Under the pieces are notes generated by a model. That model had not been told where the DNA came from and searched no databases. It saw only the letters and a list, made by a program, of their open reading frames with translations. A stretch of DNA of 64,000 nt from Bhargavaea changchunensis. Lineage in GTDB: Bacteria; Bacillota; Bacilli; Bacillales_A; Planococcaceae. This document shows positions 25,515 to 33,435 of the stretch, piece after piece (position 1 is the first letter of the stretch; each line of letters starts with the position of its first letter). Both the position numbers and the translations under genes were made by a program. The DNA lies in the NCBI RefSeq assembly GCF_042665595.1, contig NZ_JBHTCT010000005.1, positions 62,001 through 126,000 on the forward strand. Direction: 5' to 3'.

Positions 25515-26278
25515 CTCTGTTTTCCCCCAATCGTTGTGATCTGATTTTCCTCATGACCGGCTGCAAGGCCGATCTTCGAAACCGTGATATATCCTTCGCG
25601 AAGCAGATGAAAATCACTGTCTGGCCGTGACGGTTCAAGCCATGCCTGCCGGTCACGAAGCCAGTAGAGAACTCCGCCCTCCGGCTGGTCGGCCGTCATG
25701 TGGCGGTAGCGGTCCAGGGAAAAATCCGGCACCGCCTCCGCGATTCCCGGGCAGGCCGATTCCGGAATAGCGGGCAGGTTGATGTTCAGAAGCCCCTCGA
25801 GCGCCTCCTCTTTTCTGAGGCTGGACAGCGCCGTGTAAAACAGGCCTTTCGCCGCCCCGAAATCGGGCTCCGCCGCATCCGAACGATCCAGCGAAATCGC
25901 CACACCCGGAATTCCGGAAAGTGTTCCTTCTCTCGCTCCGCCGATTGTCCCGGAGTAATGGATGTCCCTGCCGATATTGGCTCCCGCGTTGATGCCGGAG
26001 ACCACACAGTCAGGTTTTTCTTCAAACAAGACGCCAAGCGCCAGCTTGACGCAGTCCGCCGGCGTGCCGCCGACAATCGCATAAGCCGGGACATTGCCGC
26101 CGAAAATCGTCATCCGCTCCGCCTTCAGCGGTTTCCGGAGCGTGATGGAATGGCTCGCCGCGCTCCGTTCCCCGTCCGGAGCGACGACCGCGACTTTACC
26201 GAAATGCTGGAGCACTTCCACGGCAGCGGCCAGGCCGGGCGCAAAGATTCCGTCGTCATTCGTCACGAGAAATCTCAT
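25511..26278 (-). CDS. surE: 5'/3'-nucleotidase SurE
   Basis: SurE is a metal-dependent phosphatase acting on nucleoside 5' and 3' monophosphates and, in some species, short polyphosphate. The active-site motif NDDG is at residues 7-10, followed by APDGERSAASHSIT, GTPADCVKLAL, SGINAGANIGRDIHYSGTIGGAREGTL, all diagnostic. The length of 255 residues is normal. It overlaps the TIM-barrel gene by 23 bases and the binding-protein gene by four. Being embedded in a transporter operon is unusual for SurE and hints that its substrate is what the transporter brings in. Confidence 0.93.
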   Translation of the reverse strand: MRFLVTNDDGIFAPGLAAAVEVLQHFGKVAVVAPDGERSAASHSITLRKPLKAERMTIFGGNVPAYAIVGGTPADCVKLALGVLFEEKPDCVVSGINAGANIGRDIHYSGTIGGAREGTLSGIPGVAISLDRSDAAEPDFGAAKGLFYTALSSLRKEEALEGLLNINLPAIPESACPGIAEAVPDFSLDRYRHMTADQPEGGVLYWLRDRQAWLEPSRPDSDFHLLREGYITVSKIGLAAGHEENQITTIGGKQR

Positions 26279-27077
26279 AAGTGATTTCCTCCATTCCGAA
26301 CAACCCGTTCTTTTTCAGGTATGCCACGTTTTCTTCGAGCATCCCCGACTCCCCGAGGTAATCAAAACCTTCAATCACCCTGATGATCCCGCGTTCGGCG
26401 GCGGCGCGGATAGCCGGTTTCACATCAATCTTGCCCTTGCCCAGCGGGACATGGAACCGGTTGGCCGTCGCATCGCTGACATGGAGCTTGCCCACCCGGC
26501 AGAGCGCGCTCATCTCGATAAACGGAGAACGGGAGAACGGCACATGTGCGGTATCGACCGTCACCGTGATAAACGCCGACCGATACCGGACAAGCCGGTT
26601 CATCGTTTCAGGTCCGGTGACCAGTTCCCCGTCCCTGTCTTCCATCATCTCGATTGACAGGGGCACCCCCTCCCGGATGGCGATTTGCTCCAGCCGGTCT
26701 AGCGATTGCTCGATTTTCTCGAGATGCCATTCTGTCCAGCGTTCATTTACCGTAATCCGGCCGGGGTGGATCGTCACGTCTTCCGCGCCGAGGTCTGCTG
26801 CGAGTGCGACCGAGCGCTCGATCTCCGATAAGGACTGCTCACGGATACCTTCATTCAGCGAGCACATGTTCAAATCCCAGCTTGGCGCATGCAGTGTCAG
26901 CCCCAGGCCTGCTTCCCCGAGCACTTCCTTCACCGCATTCACCCGGAACCCGGAAAACCGGAACTGCTCCGCCCACAGTTCGACACCGCCGAGGCCTGCA
27001 GCGCTGAACTTGTCCGCGATCTGGCGGATCGTTCCGCCCCAGAAAAGCGTGGATGAACCGTACCATTCTCTGCTCAT
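26256..27077 (-). CDS. Sugar phosphate isomerase/epimerase-like TIM-barrel protein
   Basis: The 273-residue protein belongs to the AP endonuclease 2 / xylose isomerase-like TIM barrels. Likely metal ligands are visible strand by strand: LTLHAPSWDLN, VTIHPGRI, SIEMMEDRDGE, VTVDTAHVPF, GKLHVSDA and RVIEGFDY. The members range from isomerases to endonuclease IV, and this one lacks features allowing a choice. It sits between a PHP phosphoesterase and SurE with overlaps on both sides, so a role in processing an imported phosphorylated compound is inferred. Confidence 0.8.
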   Translation of the reverse strand: MSREWYGSSTLFWGGTIRQIADKFSAAGLGGVELWAEQFRFSGFRVNAVKEVLGEAGLGLTLHAPSWDLNMCSLNEGIREQSLSEIERSVALAADLGAEDVTIHPGRITVNERWTEWHLEKIEQSLDRLEQIAIREGVPLSIEMMEDRDGELVTGPETMNRLVRYRSAFITVTVDTAHVPFSRSPFIEMSALCRVGKLHVSDATANRFHVPLGKGKIDVKPAIRAAAERGIIRVIEGFDYLGESGMLEENVAYLKKNGLFGMEEITYEISRDE

Positions 27078-27910
27078 CGGGCCACCTCCTCTCCCGGCAG
27101 GACCTGCTCGAGCCAGCCGTGGACGTCATCCTGGTCATAATCGACCGAACCCGGCAACTGCGGATTCCTTGATGCTTCTCCGTGGAAATCGCTGCCCACG
27201 CTCTTCAGCAGTCCGAGCCGCTCCGACTCCGCCCACCACTGGACGGTCTCCAGTTCGGAATGGCCGGAATAATACACTTCAATGCCGTCGAGCCCTTCAT
27301 CCACGACACGGTCAATGCTGAAACCGAACCGGTAGATGCCGGGATGAGCCAGGAAGGCGAAGCCGCCGCACTCATGGATCAGGGCGATCGCCTCTTCGGA
27401 TGAAAACGTTTCGCGCTCGACATAGCCCGGGCTTCCGGATGAAAGGAGCCGGTCGAACGCTTCTTCCACATCATGAAAATACCGGTGCTCCACAAGGACC
27501 TTGGCAATATGCGTCCGCACGATCACGCCGCCTTCCGCCTTTGAACGGCAGTCTTCCCAGCAGATGTCGTAGCCCATCCGGTTCAGGCGGCGGACGATCT
27601 TGCGGCTCCATGACTCCCTCTCCTGACGGCGCCACTCACAGTGCGCCTTCATCAGCGGATGTTCCGGGTCAAATCCATAACCGAGGATATGCAATTCTCC
27701 GTTCGGCCCGTAAGTGTTCAGTTCGATCCCCGGAATCACCCGGACGCCTGTGCGTTCTTCATGAGCCTTCGCTTCCACATAGGCGCCCACCGAGTCATGG
27801 TCCGTGATGGCGATGCAGGAAAGCCCCTGCATCGCCGCCAGATCCATCAGTCCGCGCGGCGTCCGTTCACCATCCGAAAACACCGAGTGCATATGCAGGT
27901 CCACTTTCAT
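27074..27910 (-). CDS. PHP-domain metal-dependent phosphoesterase (YciV/RNase AM-like)
   Basis: The 278-residue protein shows the four PHP motifs: DLHMHSVFSDGERTP at the N-terminus, AITDHDSVGAYVEA, GIELNTYG, then FLAHPGIYRFG and the C-terminal GSDFHGEA. Characterised relatives hydrolyse 3',5'-bisphosphonucleotides or degrade short RNA. AGGAGGTG before the ATG at 27910 sets the start; a GTG three codons earlier lies in that site. First gene of the operon, with a PhoP-like box 48-86 bases upstream of the start codon. The four-base overlap with the next gene implies coupling. Confidence 0.88.
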   Translation of the reverse strand: MKVDLHMHSVFSDGERTPRGLMDLAAMQGLSCIAITDHDSVGAYVEAKAHEERTGVRVIPGIELNTYGPNGELHILGYGFDPEHPLMKAHCEWRRQERESWSRKIVRRLNRMGYDICWEDCRSKAEGGVIVRTHIAKVLVEHRYFHDVEEAFDRLLSSGSPGYVERETFSSEEAIALIHECGGFAFLAHPGIYRFGFSIDRVVDEGLDGIEVYYSGHSELETVQWWAESERLGLLKSVGSDFHGEASRNPQLPGSVDYDQDDVHGWLEQVLPGEEVAR

Positions 27911-27942
27911 CCGAAGCACCTCCTGTGATTAACTCCGCTTTC

Positions 27943-27996
27943 ATCGTAACGCCCGAATGTTTTCAGAATGTTAAGCTGTTGTTGAAGTTCGTAAAG
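27943..27996 (-). promoter_or_regulatory. Candidate PhoP box and promoter of the phosphoester operon
   Basis: On the minus strand hexamers TTTACG, TCAACA, TTAACA and AAAACA follow one another at 10-11-bp spacing (about 27995-27990, 27985-27980, 27974-27969, 27963-27958). This matches the Bacillus PhoP pattern of TT(A/T/C)ACA repeats with about five-base gaps. A -10-like TACGAT (27948-27943) comes next, putting the box at about -22 to -60, as in activated Pho promoters. Confidence 0.6.
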
Positions 27997-28050
27997 GGAG
28001 GGTTAAGATGGATGATGGTTGAGGCTACGAGTATTTTCGGAAAGAGCTTT

Positions 28051-28176
28051 GAGTTTAAAGATTCATCGCCTGAGTTAGAAGATTAGTCTCCTGAGTTTGA
28101 AGATTAGCGTCCTGAGTTTGAAGATTCATTGCCCGAGTTTGAAGATTAGCCTCCTGAGTCTGAAGAATATGTACGT
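28051..28176 (-). repeat. Six tandem 21-bp units (second sequence type)
   Basis: Units start at 28051, 28072, 28093, 28114, 28135 and 28156. The plus-strand core is GAGTTTGAAGATTAG with tails such as CCTCCT. The period is exactly 21 as at 7136 and 37547, and the core shares roughly nine of 15 positions with GAATGACGAAATTGG. It fills the gap between the PhoP-like box and the terminator of the CoA ligase gene. Confidence 0.85.
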
Positions 28177-28185
28177 GCGGAACAC

Positions 28186-28221
28186 AAAAGCACCCGGGTC
28201 ATCCGCTCTGACCCGGGTGCT
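28186..28221 (-). terminator. Terminator of the LIV/KAS III operon
   Basis: A 13-bp perfect stem (28209-28221 with 28189-28201) is followed on the minus strand by a T run. It overlaps the stop codon of the ligase gene at 28199. Confidence 0.9.
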
Positions 28222-29713
28222 GCATCTCTTCTTTTTTCAATTCCTTTGCCATCTTGGCCAGCTTCTTTTTGTCGATCTTGCCGATATCGGTCTTAGGCAG
28301 CTCCTGTATGAAAAAGAAATCTTTCGGAATCTTGTAGCTGCCCAAGGTCTGTGCGCAGTGCCGCAGCAGTTCCTCGGTTTTCGGCACGTTTGCCGGATGG
28401 GCTGTGATAAAGGCCACGACGCGCTCTCCCCATTTCCTGTCGGGGATGCCGATGACCGCAATCTCCTTGACTCCATCATGGCCGATCAGGCATTGCTCGA
28501 CTTCCTGCGGGTAGATGTTTTCCCCTCCGGAGATGATCATCTCCTTTTTTCGGCCTACGATAAAGCAATCCCCGTCTTCATCCAGGGTGGCAAGGTCTCC
28601 CGTGCTGAACCAGCCGTCCTTCAGCGCTTCACGTGTCGCCTCCTCATTGTTCCAGTAATGGGAGAACAGGTGCCGGCCCCGAAGATGGAGTTCTCCGACC
28701 TCGCCCGGACGGCATATCCGCCCCTTCGAATCCACAATACGGACTTCGTTGAACTGCATGCTCTTGCCGACGGCCCCCCGCTTTTTCATCGCTGTATCCG
28801 GGTCGATGACAAAGTTATTGGGTCCGGCTTCAGTCATGCCGTATCCTTCCTTGAAGCGCTCACCTTTTCGCCGGTACGCGTCATACACCGTCTGCGGGCA
28901 CGGTGCTCCTCCTGAAAGGAAAACGTCCACAGTCGGAAAGTCAGTTTCCCAGAACAGATCGGTGTCGAGCATCGACTGGTGCATCGTCGGAACAAAGAGG
29001 GAAATGGTGGTCTGGTACTCATTCAGTGCACGAATTGCCTCTTCCGGATCAAACTTCCGTCCGATGACGACAGTACCTCCGGCCATCAGAATCGGAAGGC
29101 TGAGCGCATTCAGACCGCCCGTATGAAACAGCGGCATGTAATTGAGTGTGCGGTCGCGTGCCGACAGGCTCCAGCTGACAATCGTGTTGAGGGCGTTCCA
29201 ATTGACCGATTGGAAAGTCAGCACGACACCCTTCGGTCGCCCGGTCGTCCCTCCCGTATAGATCATCATCCACGGATCATCCGGGCGGCAGGCCACCTTT
29301 TCTGAGAGGGGGTACACGGATGCCGATGGTACGGAATCAAGAGGTATGGCCGGAACACCAAGCCCGGCTGCCCGGCCGGCATGTTCATCATCATGCAGCA
29401 ACAGCGACGGCCCGCTGTCATCCACGATGTACCGGAGCTCTCCCTCGCTGAGCCGCCAGTTCATCGGAACATAGATCAGCCCCCTGCCTGCACAGGCAAA
29501 CAGTATGGCGAACAGATCGATCCGGTTGTGGGACAGTACCGCAACCCTCTCTCCCTTCCGGAGTCCGGCTGAATGGAACGTTTCCACAAAGCCGGCCGTA
29601 CGAACGGCCAGTTCCCTGTAGGACCAGCGCTGTCCGGTATGTACATCGATCAGTGCCGTGCTGTCCGGCGTGATTTCCGCCCGCTTCATGATCCATCCGT
29701 GATCCGTGTACAT
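28199..29713 (-). CDS. AMP-dependent acyl-CoA synthetase in the LIV/KAS III operon
   Basis: This 504-residue ANL ligase should turn an acid into its CoA ester. The P-loop reads IYTGGTTGRPKG, with Gly where Ser is usual. Other motifs are MPLFHTGG, FVPTMHQSM, LSGGAPCP, YGMTEAGPNN, STGDLATLDEDG, GRKKEMIISGGENIYPQEVE and the catalytic lysine in KTDIGKIDKKKL. Last gene of the operon, 18 bases after the reductase gene. It is a different subfamily from the ligase at 20046. The acid is unknown; being co-transcribed with an importer suggests an exogenous carboxylate. Confidence 0.87.
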   Translation of the reverse strand: MYTDHGWIMKRAEITPDSTALIDVHTGQRWSYRELAVRTAGFVETFHSAGLRKGERVAVLSHNRIDLFAILFACAGRGLIYVPMNWRLSEGELRYIVDDSGPSLLLHDDEHAGRAAGLGVPAIPLDSVPSASVYPLSEKVACRPDDPWMMIYTGGTTGRPKGVVLTFQSVNWNALNTIVSWSLSARDRTLNYMPLFHTGGLNALSLPILMAGGTVVIGRKFDPEEAIRALNEYQTTISLFVPTMHQSMLDTDLFWETDFPTVDVFLSGGAPCPQTVYDAYRRKGERFKEGYGMTEAGPNNFVIDPDTAMKKRGAVGKSMQFNEVRIVDSKGRICRPGEVGELHLRGRHLFSHYWNNEEATREALKDGWFSTGDLATLDEDGDCFIVGRKKEMIISGGENIYPQEVEQCLIGHDGVKEIAVIGIPDRKWGERVVAFITAHPANVPKTEELLRHCAQTLGSYKIPKDFFFIQELPKTDIGKIDKKKLAKMAKELKKEEMQHPGQSG

Positions 29714-29731
29714 TCCGCTCTCCTCCTTTTG

Positions 29732-30472
29732 TTACATCATGATCCCGCCATCCACCTGAAGAACATGGCCGTGCACATAGGCGGATTCATCAGACGCGAG
29801 GAACAGGTATGCATTGGCGATATCCTCCGGCTGGCCGAGACGCCTGAGCGAGATGCCGCCCTTCATCTGCTCAATTACCTTTTCCGGCATTTTTGCGACC
29901 ATTGCCGTCATAGTGAAGCCCGGAGCGACGGCATTGACGTTGATGCCCTTCCTGCCGAGCTCTTTTGCCCATGTCTTCGTCATGCCCACAACGGCTGCCT
30001 TGGTAGCGGCATAGTTGGTCTGCCCGAAGTTGCCGTAGACGCCGCTTACCGAAGAGGTATTGATGATCTTGCCGCTTCCCCGTTCCGTCATGTGTGCAGC
30101 GACGGCCTGCGTGCAGTTGAAAACACCGGTCAGGTTGACATCGAGTACCTGCTGCCACTGCTCTGCCGTCATCTTCATGAGCGTCGCGTCGCGCGTGATG
30201 CCCGCATTGTTGACCAGCACATCGATCCTGCCGGTGGCGTTCAGCGTCTCTTCCACCATCCGGTCGACGCTTTCCCTGTCCGCGACATTCACACGGATGA
30301 ATCCAACATCCAGGCCGTCAGCCTTCAGCTGCTCTTCCGCTTCACGGCCCGCCTGTTCGTCAAAATCAGCCAGTATGACCCTTGCCCCTTCTTCCGCAAA
30401 CCGCCTGCCGGCGGCGAGACCGATTCCGTTCGCTCCGCCGGTGATGATGGCTGTCTTTCCCTCAAGCCTCAT
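29732..30472 (-). CDS. FabG/PhaB-like short-chain dehydrogenase/reductase
   Basis: The 246-residue SDR has cofactor motif TGGANGIG (11-18), NNAG (88-91), and catalytic S141, Y154 and K158. It resembles 3-oxoacyl-ACP reductase FabG and acetoacetyl-CoA reductase PhaB (VNVADRESVDRMVEE, LMKMTAEQWQQVLDVNLTG, LRRLGQPEDIANAYLFLASD). It would interconvert 3-hydroxyacyl and 3-oxoacyl thioesters with NAD(P)H. It overlaps the hydrolase gene by 11 bases. The setting beside a PHA-depolymerase-like hydrolase and a KAS III homologue fits 3-hydroxyacid metabolism, not housekeeping fatty acid synthesis. Confidence 0.88.
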   Translation of the reverse strand: MRLEGKTAIITGGANGIGLAAGRRFAEEGARVILADFDEQAGREAEEQLKADGLDVGFIRVNVADRESVDRMVEETLNATGRIDVLVNNAGITRDATLMKMTAEQWQQVLDVNLTGVFNCTQAVAAHMTERGSGKIINTSSVSGVYGNFGQTNYAATKAAVVGMTKTWAKELGRKGINVNAVAPGFTMTAMVAKMPEKVIEQMKGGISLRRLGQPEDIANAYLFLASDESAYVHGHVLQVDGGIMM

Positions 30473-31370
30473 GCTGCTTCACCTTCTCCGCCAAAAATGA
30501 TTCGATCGCTTGTTTCAGTCCGTCCAGGTCGTCGATTAGCGGGGAGTGCCCGTTATCTTCCAGGGGGACGAACAATGCGTTGTTCCCGAGGTCTTTCATG
30601 ATTTCATCGGCCATCTCTTTGGTGACGACCAGGTCGCGGTCACCCCGAAGGACCAGCACGGGCACCCGGATATCCTTCGCCTGATCCGTCCCTTGCGTCA
30701 CGCCGTTGTGGACAGCGCTGATATTGAATGTGTTCAGCGCGTGGTACACGTCCGCCAGGTTCCGCTGTGTCAGCATGTCGTCGACGTAGGCTTCATAGCG
30801 TTCGGGATCCGGCTGCCGTTTTGTATAGATCGCCGCATTCCAAACCGCTTTCAGCCCTTCCCGGTTGCCCGTATCGTACAGACCCTGCATCGGCTTCGTC
30901 TTGCCCGGATCCGCCTCGATTTCTTCGATGGTCCGGAGACGGTTTTCAAGATCCGTGCTCCCGTCCGGCTTCACCCCGTAAAACGGATATCCCCGTGTCG
31001 AGGCGGATGCCAGGAGGACCAGTTTTTGCACCGGTTCCGGATGATCTGCGGTGAACTGCATCGCCACCGCTCCCCCCGTCGACCAGCCGACCAGGCTGAA
31101 CGTGTCGAGGCCAAGCTGTTGCGTAAAATCATGCAGGTCCTCCGAGAAATCCCTGATGGATGTGATCCTCTGATTGTAGGATGATCCGCCGAACCCCCTT
31201 AGATCCGGAGCAATGACCGTGTACAGCGGATCGAGCGAATCGATCAGGATGTCCCAGTGCTGCGACGATGTCATGTTTCCGTGGACCAGCACGATGACTT
31301 CTTCGCCCCCCGGCCGCTCCCTGTAGGTGATCGTCTCGCCGTTCCCAAGCTTGACTTTTTTTAACGCCAT
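30462..31370 (-). CDS. Alpha/beta hydrolase resembling Bacillus intracellular PHA depolymerase
   Basis: The 302-residue hydrolase has the oxyanion segment VLVHGNMTSSQHWD (about 28-40), nucleophile elbow GWSTGG with S97, an acid in LRGDRD (D244 or D246) and H275 in NGHSP. From memory, the N-terminal LRGFGGSSYNQ and YVDDMLTQRNLADV stretches, the length and the elbow resemble the intracellular short-chain PHA depolymerase (PhaZ type) of Bacillus. That would release 3-hydroxybutyrate from storage polymer or oligomers. A plain esterase acting on an imported ester is the alternative. It lies between the KAS III and reductase genes. Confidence 0.72.
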   Translation of the reverse strand: MALKKVKLGNGETITYRERPGGEEVIVLVHGNMTSSQHWDILIDSLDPLYTVIAPDLRGFGGSSYNQRITSIRDFSEDLHDFTQQLGLDTFSLVGWSTGGAVAMQFTADHPEPVQKLVLLASASTRGYPFYGVKPDGSTDLENRLRTIEEIEADPGKTKPMQGLYDTGNREGLKAVWNAAIYTKRQPDPERYEAYVDDMLTQRNLADVYHALNTFNISAVHNGVTQGTDQAKDIRVPVLVLRGDRDLVVTKEMADEIMKDLGNNALFVPLEDNGHSPLIDDLDGLKQAIESFLAEKVKQHEA

Positions 31371-31386
31371 CCATTATTCCTCCCCT

Positions 31387-32397
31387 TCATTCCGGCCCCC
31401 ACCTGACTGTCATAGCCCCCCAGGCATAGCCGATCCCTGCACTGACCAGAACAGCGACATCTCCGTCCTTAAGTCTTCCCTGCTGCTGCGCGAGCTCAAG
31501 GGACAAGATTTGGTCGAACTGACCGATATGGCCATAGTCGTCCAGGTAGACCGACTGCTCTTCGCCCAGGCCCAACTGTCCGAGGACATAGTCGTGGGCG
31601 GACCGTTTCATATGGAGGATGCCGAGATAGTCGATATCGGCATCCGTATAGCCGCTCTTCGCCAGAGACCCCCGGATCACCTTCAGGAAGTTCTCCATCG
31701 ACCGCTGCTCCAGCCGCATCTTCATCCCTTCCGGATCCAGTACGTCCAGGCGGTACAGGCCGTCACGGAGCGATTCTTCGGTCAGCGGCTGCATCGTTCC
31801 CCCGACCGGCACGACGACGTCTTCGGAAAATGAGCCGTCCGTGATGATTTCGCCCTGAAGAACGGTGTTGCGCCCCAGATCCTTCCGGAGGATCATTGCT
31901 CCGCCTCCGGCCGCAAGATTGAACATGAACCGTGTCCGCTCATTGCGGTAGTCAATAAAATCACCGTTGCGGTACCCTCCGGCAAGCAGCACCGTCCCGA
32001 TATCCGGATCCGACTCCATGAGGGCAGCAGCCACCTTCATCGCCATGATGGTCGTCCCGCATCGCATCGCCGCGTCAAACCCCCAGGCATGGTGAGCCCC
32101 AAGTTCTTCCTGCATTTTGATTGCTGCGGTCCAGAGCGGATATTCCTTATGCTCTTCTCCGATATAGATGATGAGGTCAATTTCCTTCGGGTCGATCCCC
32201 GCTTTGCGGATCGCCTCCCGTGCCGCCCGGATGCCCATGGCCGCCGTGTGATCGTCCTTCCCGGGAACCGGAATCCGGTTGATGCCAAGTTTGGTCCGGA
32301 CCACTTCTTCCGGAATGCCTGTCATCTCCGCCAGTTGCTCCGCATCAAAGTAAGTTTCCGGGATATACATGCCCGTGCTTAAGATTCCGACTGCCAT
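31387..32397 (-). CDS. KAS III (FabH)-like thiolase-fold enzyme with altered catalytic triad
   Basis: The 336-residue protein has the FabH layout. The nucleophile is C113 in AAMRCGTT and the second residue H262 in GILHMKRSAH. The third position, Asn in the HGNTSAAS motif of FabH, aligns to H290 in YGHIGQFD. The glycine-rich AGIGYAWGAMTVRWG end is intact. Loss of the Asn suggests that decarboxylative condensation of malonyl-ACP may not be its reaction; acyl transfer, thiolysis or cleavage are alternatives. AAAGGAG precedes the ATG, and it is the first enzyme gene after the transporter genes. Confidence 0.82.
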   Translation of the reverse strand: MAVGILSTGMYIPETYFDAEQLAEMTGIPEEVVRTKLGINRIPVPGKDDHTAAMGIRAAREAIRKAGIDPKEIDLIIYIGEEHKEYPLWTAAIKMQEELGAHHAWGFDAAMRCGTTIMAMKVAAALMESDPDIGTVLLAGGYRNGDFIDYRNERTRFMFNLAAGGGAMILRKDLGRNTVLQGEIITDGSFSEDVVVPVGGTMQPLTEESLRDGLYRLDVLDPEGMKMRLEQRSMENFLKVIRGSLAKSGYTDADIDYLGILHMKRSAHDYVLGQLGLGEEQSVYLDDYGHIGQFDQILSLELAQQQGRLKDGDVAVLVSAGIGYAWGAMTVRWGPE

Positions 32398-32409
32398 GGC
32401 TCTGCTCCT

Positions 32410-33432
32410 TTATCCATTCTCTTCCGCTTTCGCCTTCAGGACCGGCTGCTTTGCCTTAATAGCAGCAGCCCGCTTTCCACTGCGCTTCGCCCGAATTTGC
32501 CGGAACCATCCGACAATCCCCTGCGGGAAGAAGATCACCGCCAGAATATAGACGATTCCGAAGAAGATGATCCACCGTTCGAAAATCGGGTAGTCCCGTG
32601 CAAGCCCGGACAGGTAATGCTGGGCAAACTCAATCACCGTGGCCCCGAGGATCGGGCCGATCAGGGTGCCGACGCCCCCGATGATTGTCATAAGCAACGC
32701 ATCCAGCGTGATGTCCATCGTCATGACGCTCGTGTTGACGAAGCGGAGAGAAACCGAATAGAGCGACCCGGCCAGGCTTGCAAAGATACCTGCAACAACA
32801 GACGCCGTCACTTTATAGTGAAGGGTCTTGTATCCGAGCGAGGCGGTCCGCTGCTCATTCTCCCTTACCGCAATCAGGACACGTCCCATCGGTGACGCAA
32901 CAAAACGGGACAGAAGCAGATAGACAAGGATCAGGCAAATGAGTGCGGTCAGGTAAAACATCGTGCGATCCTGGAAAAACTCAGGCGCTCGGAAAGTAAA
33001 TCCGTCATTGCCGTTCGTGACCGTCCGCCATTTCTCGGCAGCGACCAGGAACAGGCCGGAAAGCGCCAAGGTGAACATGGCATAAAAGTGACTTTTCAGC
33101 CTCAGCGTGAGGAGCCCCGCGATAAAGCTTATGATGCCCGCGATTACCATGCCCGCTGCGATCGACAGGAGGAACATGCCGAGCGTCGGCTCCATCCGGT
33201 CGAGGATGACGGCGGTCGTATAGGCGCCTACCCCGAAGAACATCGCGTGGCCGAATGAGACGATACCGGTGTAGCCTAGCAGGATGTCATAGCTCATCGC
33301 AAGGATTGAGAAAATGAAGATCTGGGTCAGCAAAATGGTCATCGTCCTGGAATCCGAGAATAGCGGGAAGGCGGCAAGCACCGCGGCAATGACGATCAGC
33401 CAGAAGTTTTTTCCTTGAAGTTTGGATATCAT
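32410..33432 (-). CDS. livM: Branched-chain-amino-acid-type ABC permease LivM
   Basis: The 340-residue membrane protein is of the LivM family: IFSILAMSYDILLGYTGIVSFGHAMFFGVGAYT near the N-terminus, several hydrophobic helices, the ATPase-contact region around VLIAVRENEQRTASLGY, and IGGVGTLIGPILGATVIEF. The basic C-terminus is long (SGKRAAAIKAKQPVLKAK). It pairs with LivH. The family carries amino acids but also amides, urea and small carboxylates, so the substrate is open. It is separated by three bases from livH and by 12 from the KAS III gene. Confidence 0.9.
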   Translation of the reverse strand: MISKLQGKNFWLIVIAAVLAAFPLFSDSRTMTILLTQIFIFSILAMSYDILLGYTGIVSFGHAMFFGVGAYTTAVILDRMEPTLGMFLLSIAAGMVIAGIISFIAGLLTLRLKSHFYAMFTLALSGLFLVAAEKWRTVTNGNDGFTFRAPEFFQDRTMFYLTALICLILVYLLLSRFVASPMGRVLIAVRENEQRTASLGYKTLHYKVTASVVAGIFASLAGSLYSVSLRFVNTSVMTMDITLDALLMTIIGGVGTLIGPILGATVIEFAQHYLSGLARDYPIFERWIIFFGIVYILAVIFFPQGIVGWFRQIRAKRSGKRAAAIKAKQPVLKAKAEENG

Positions 33433-33435
33433 CGG

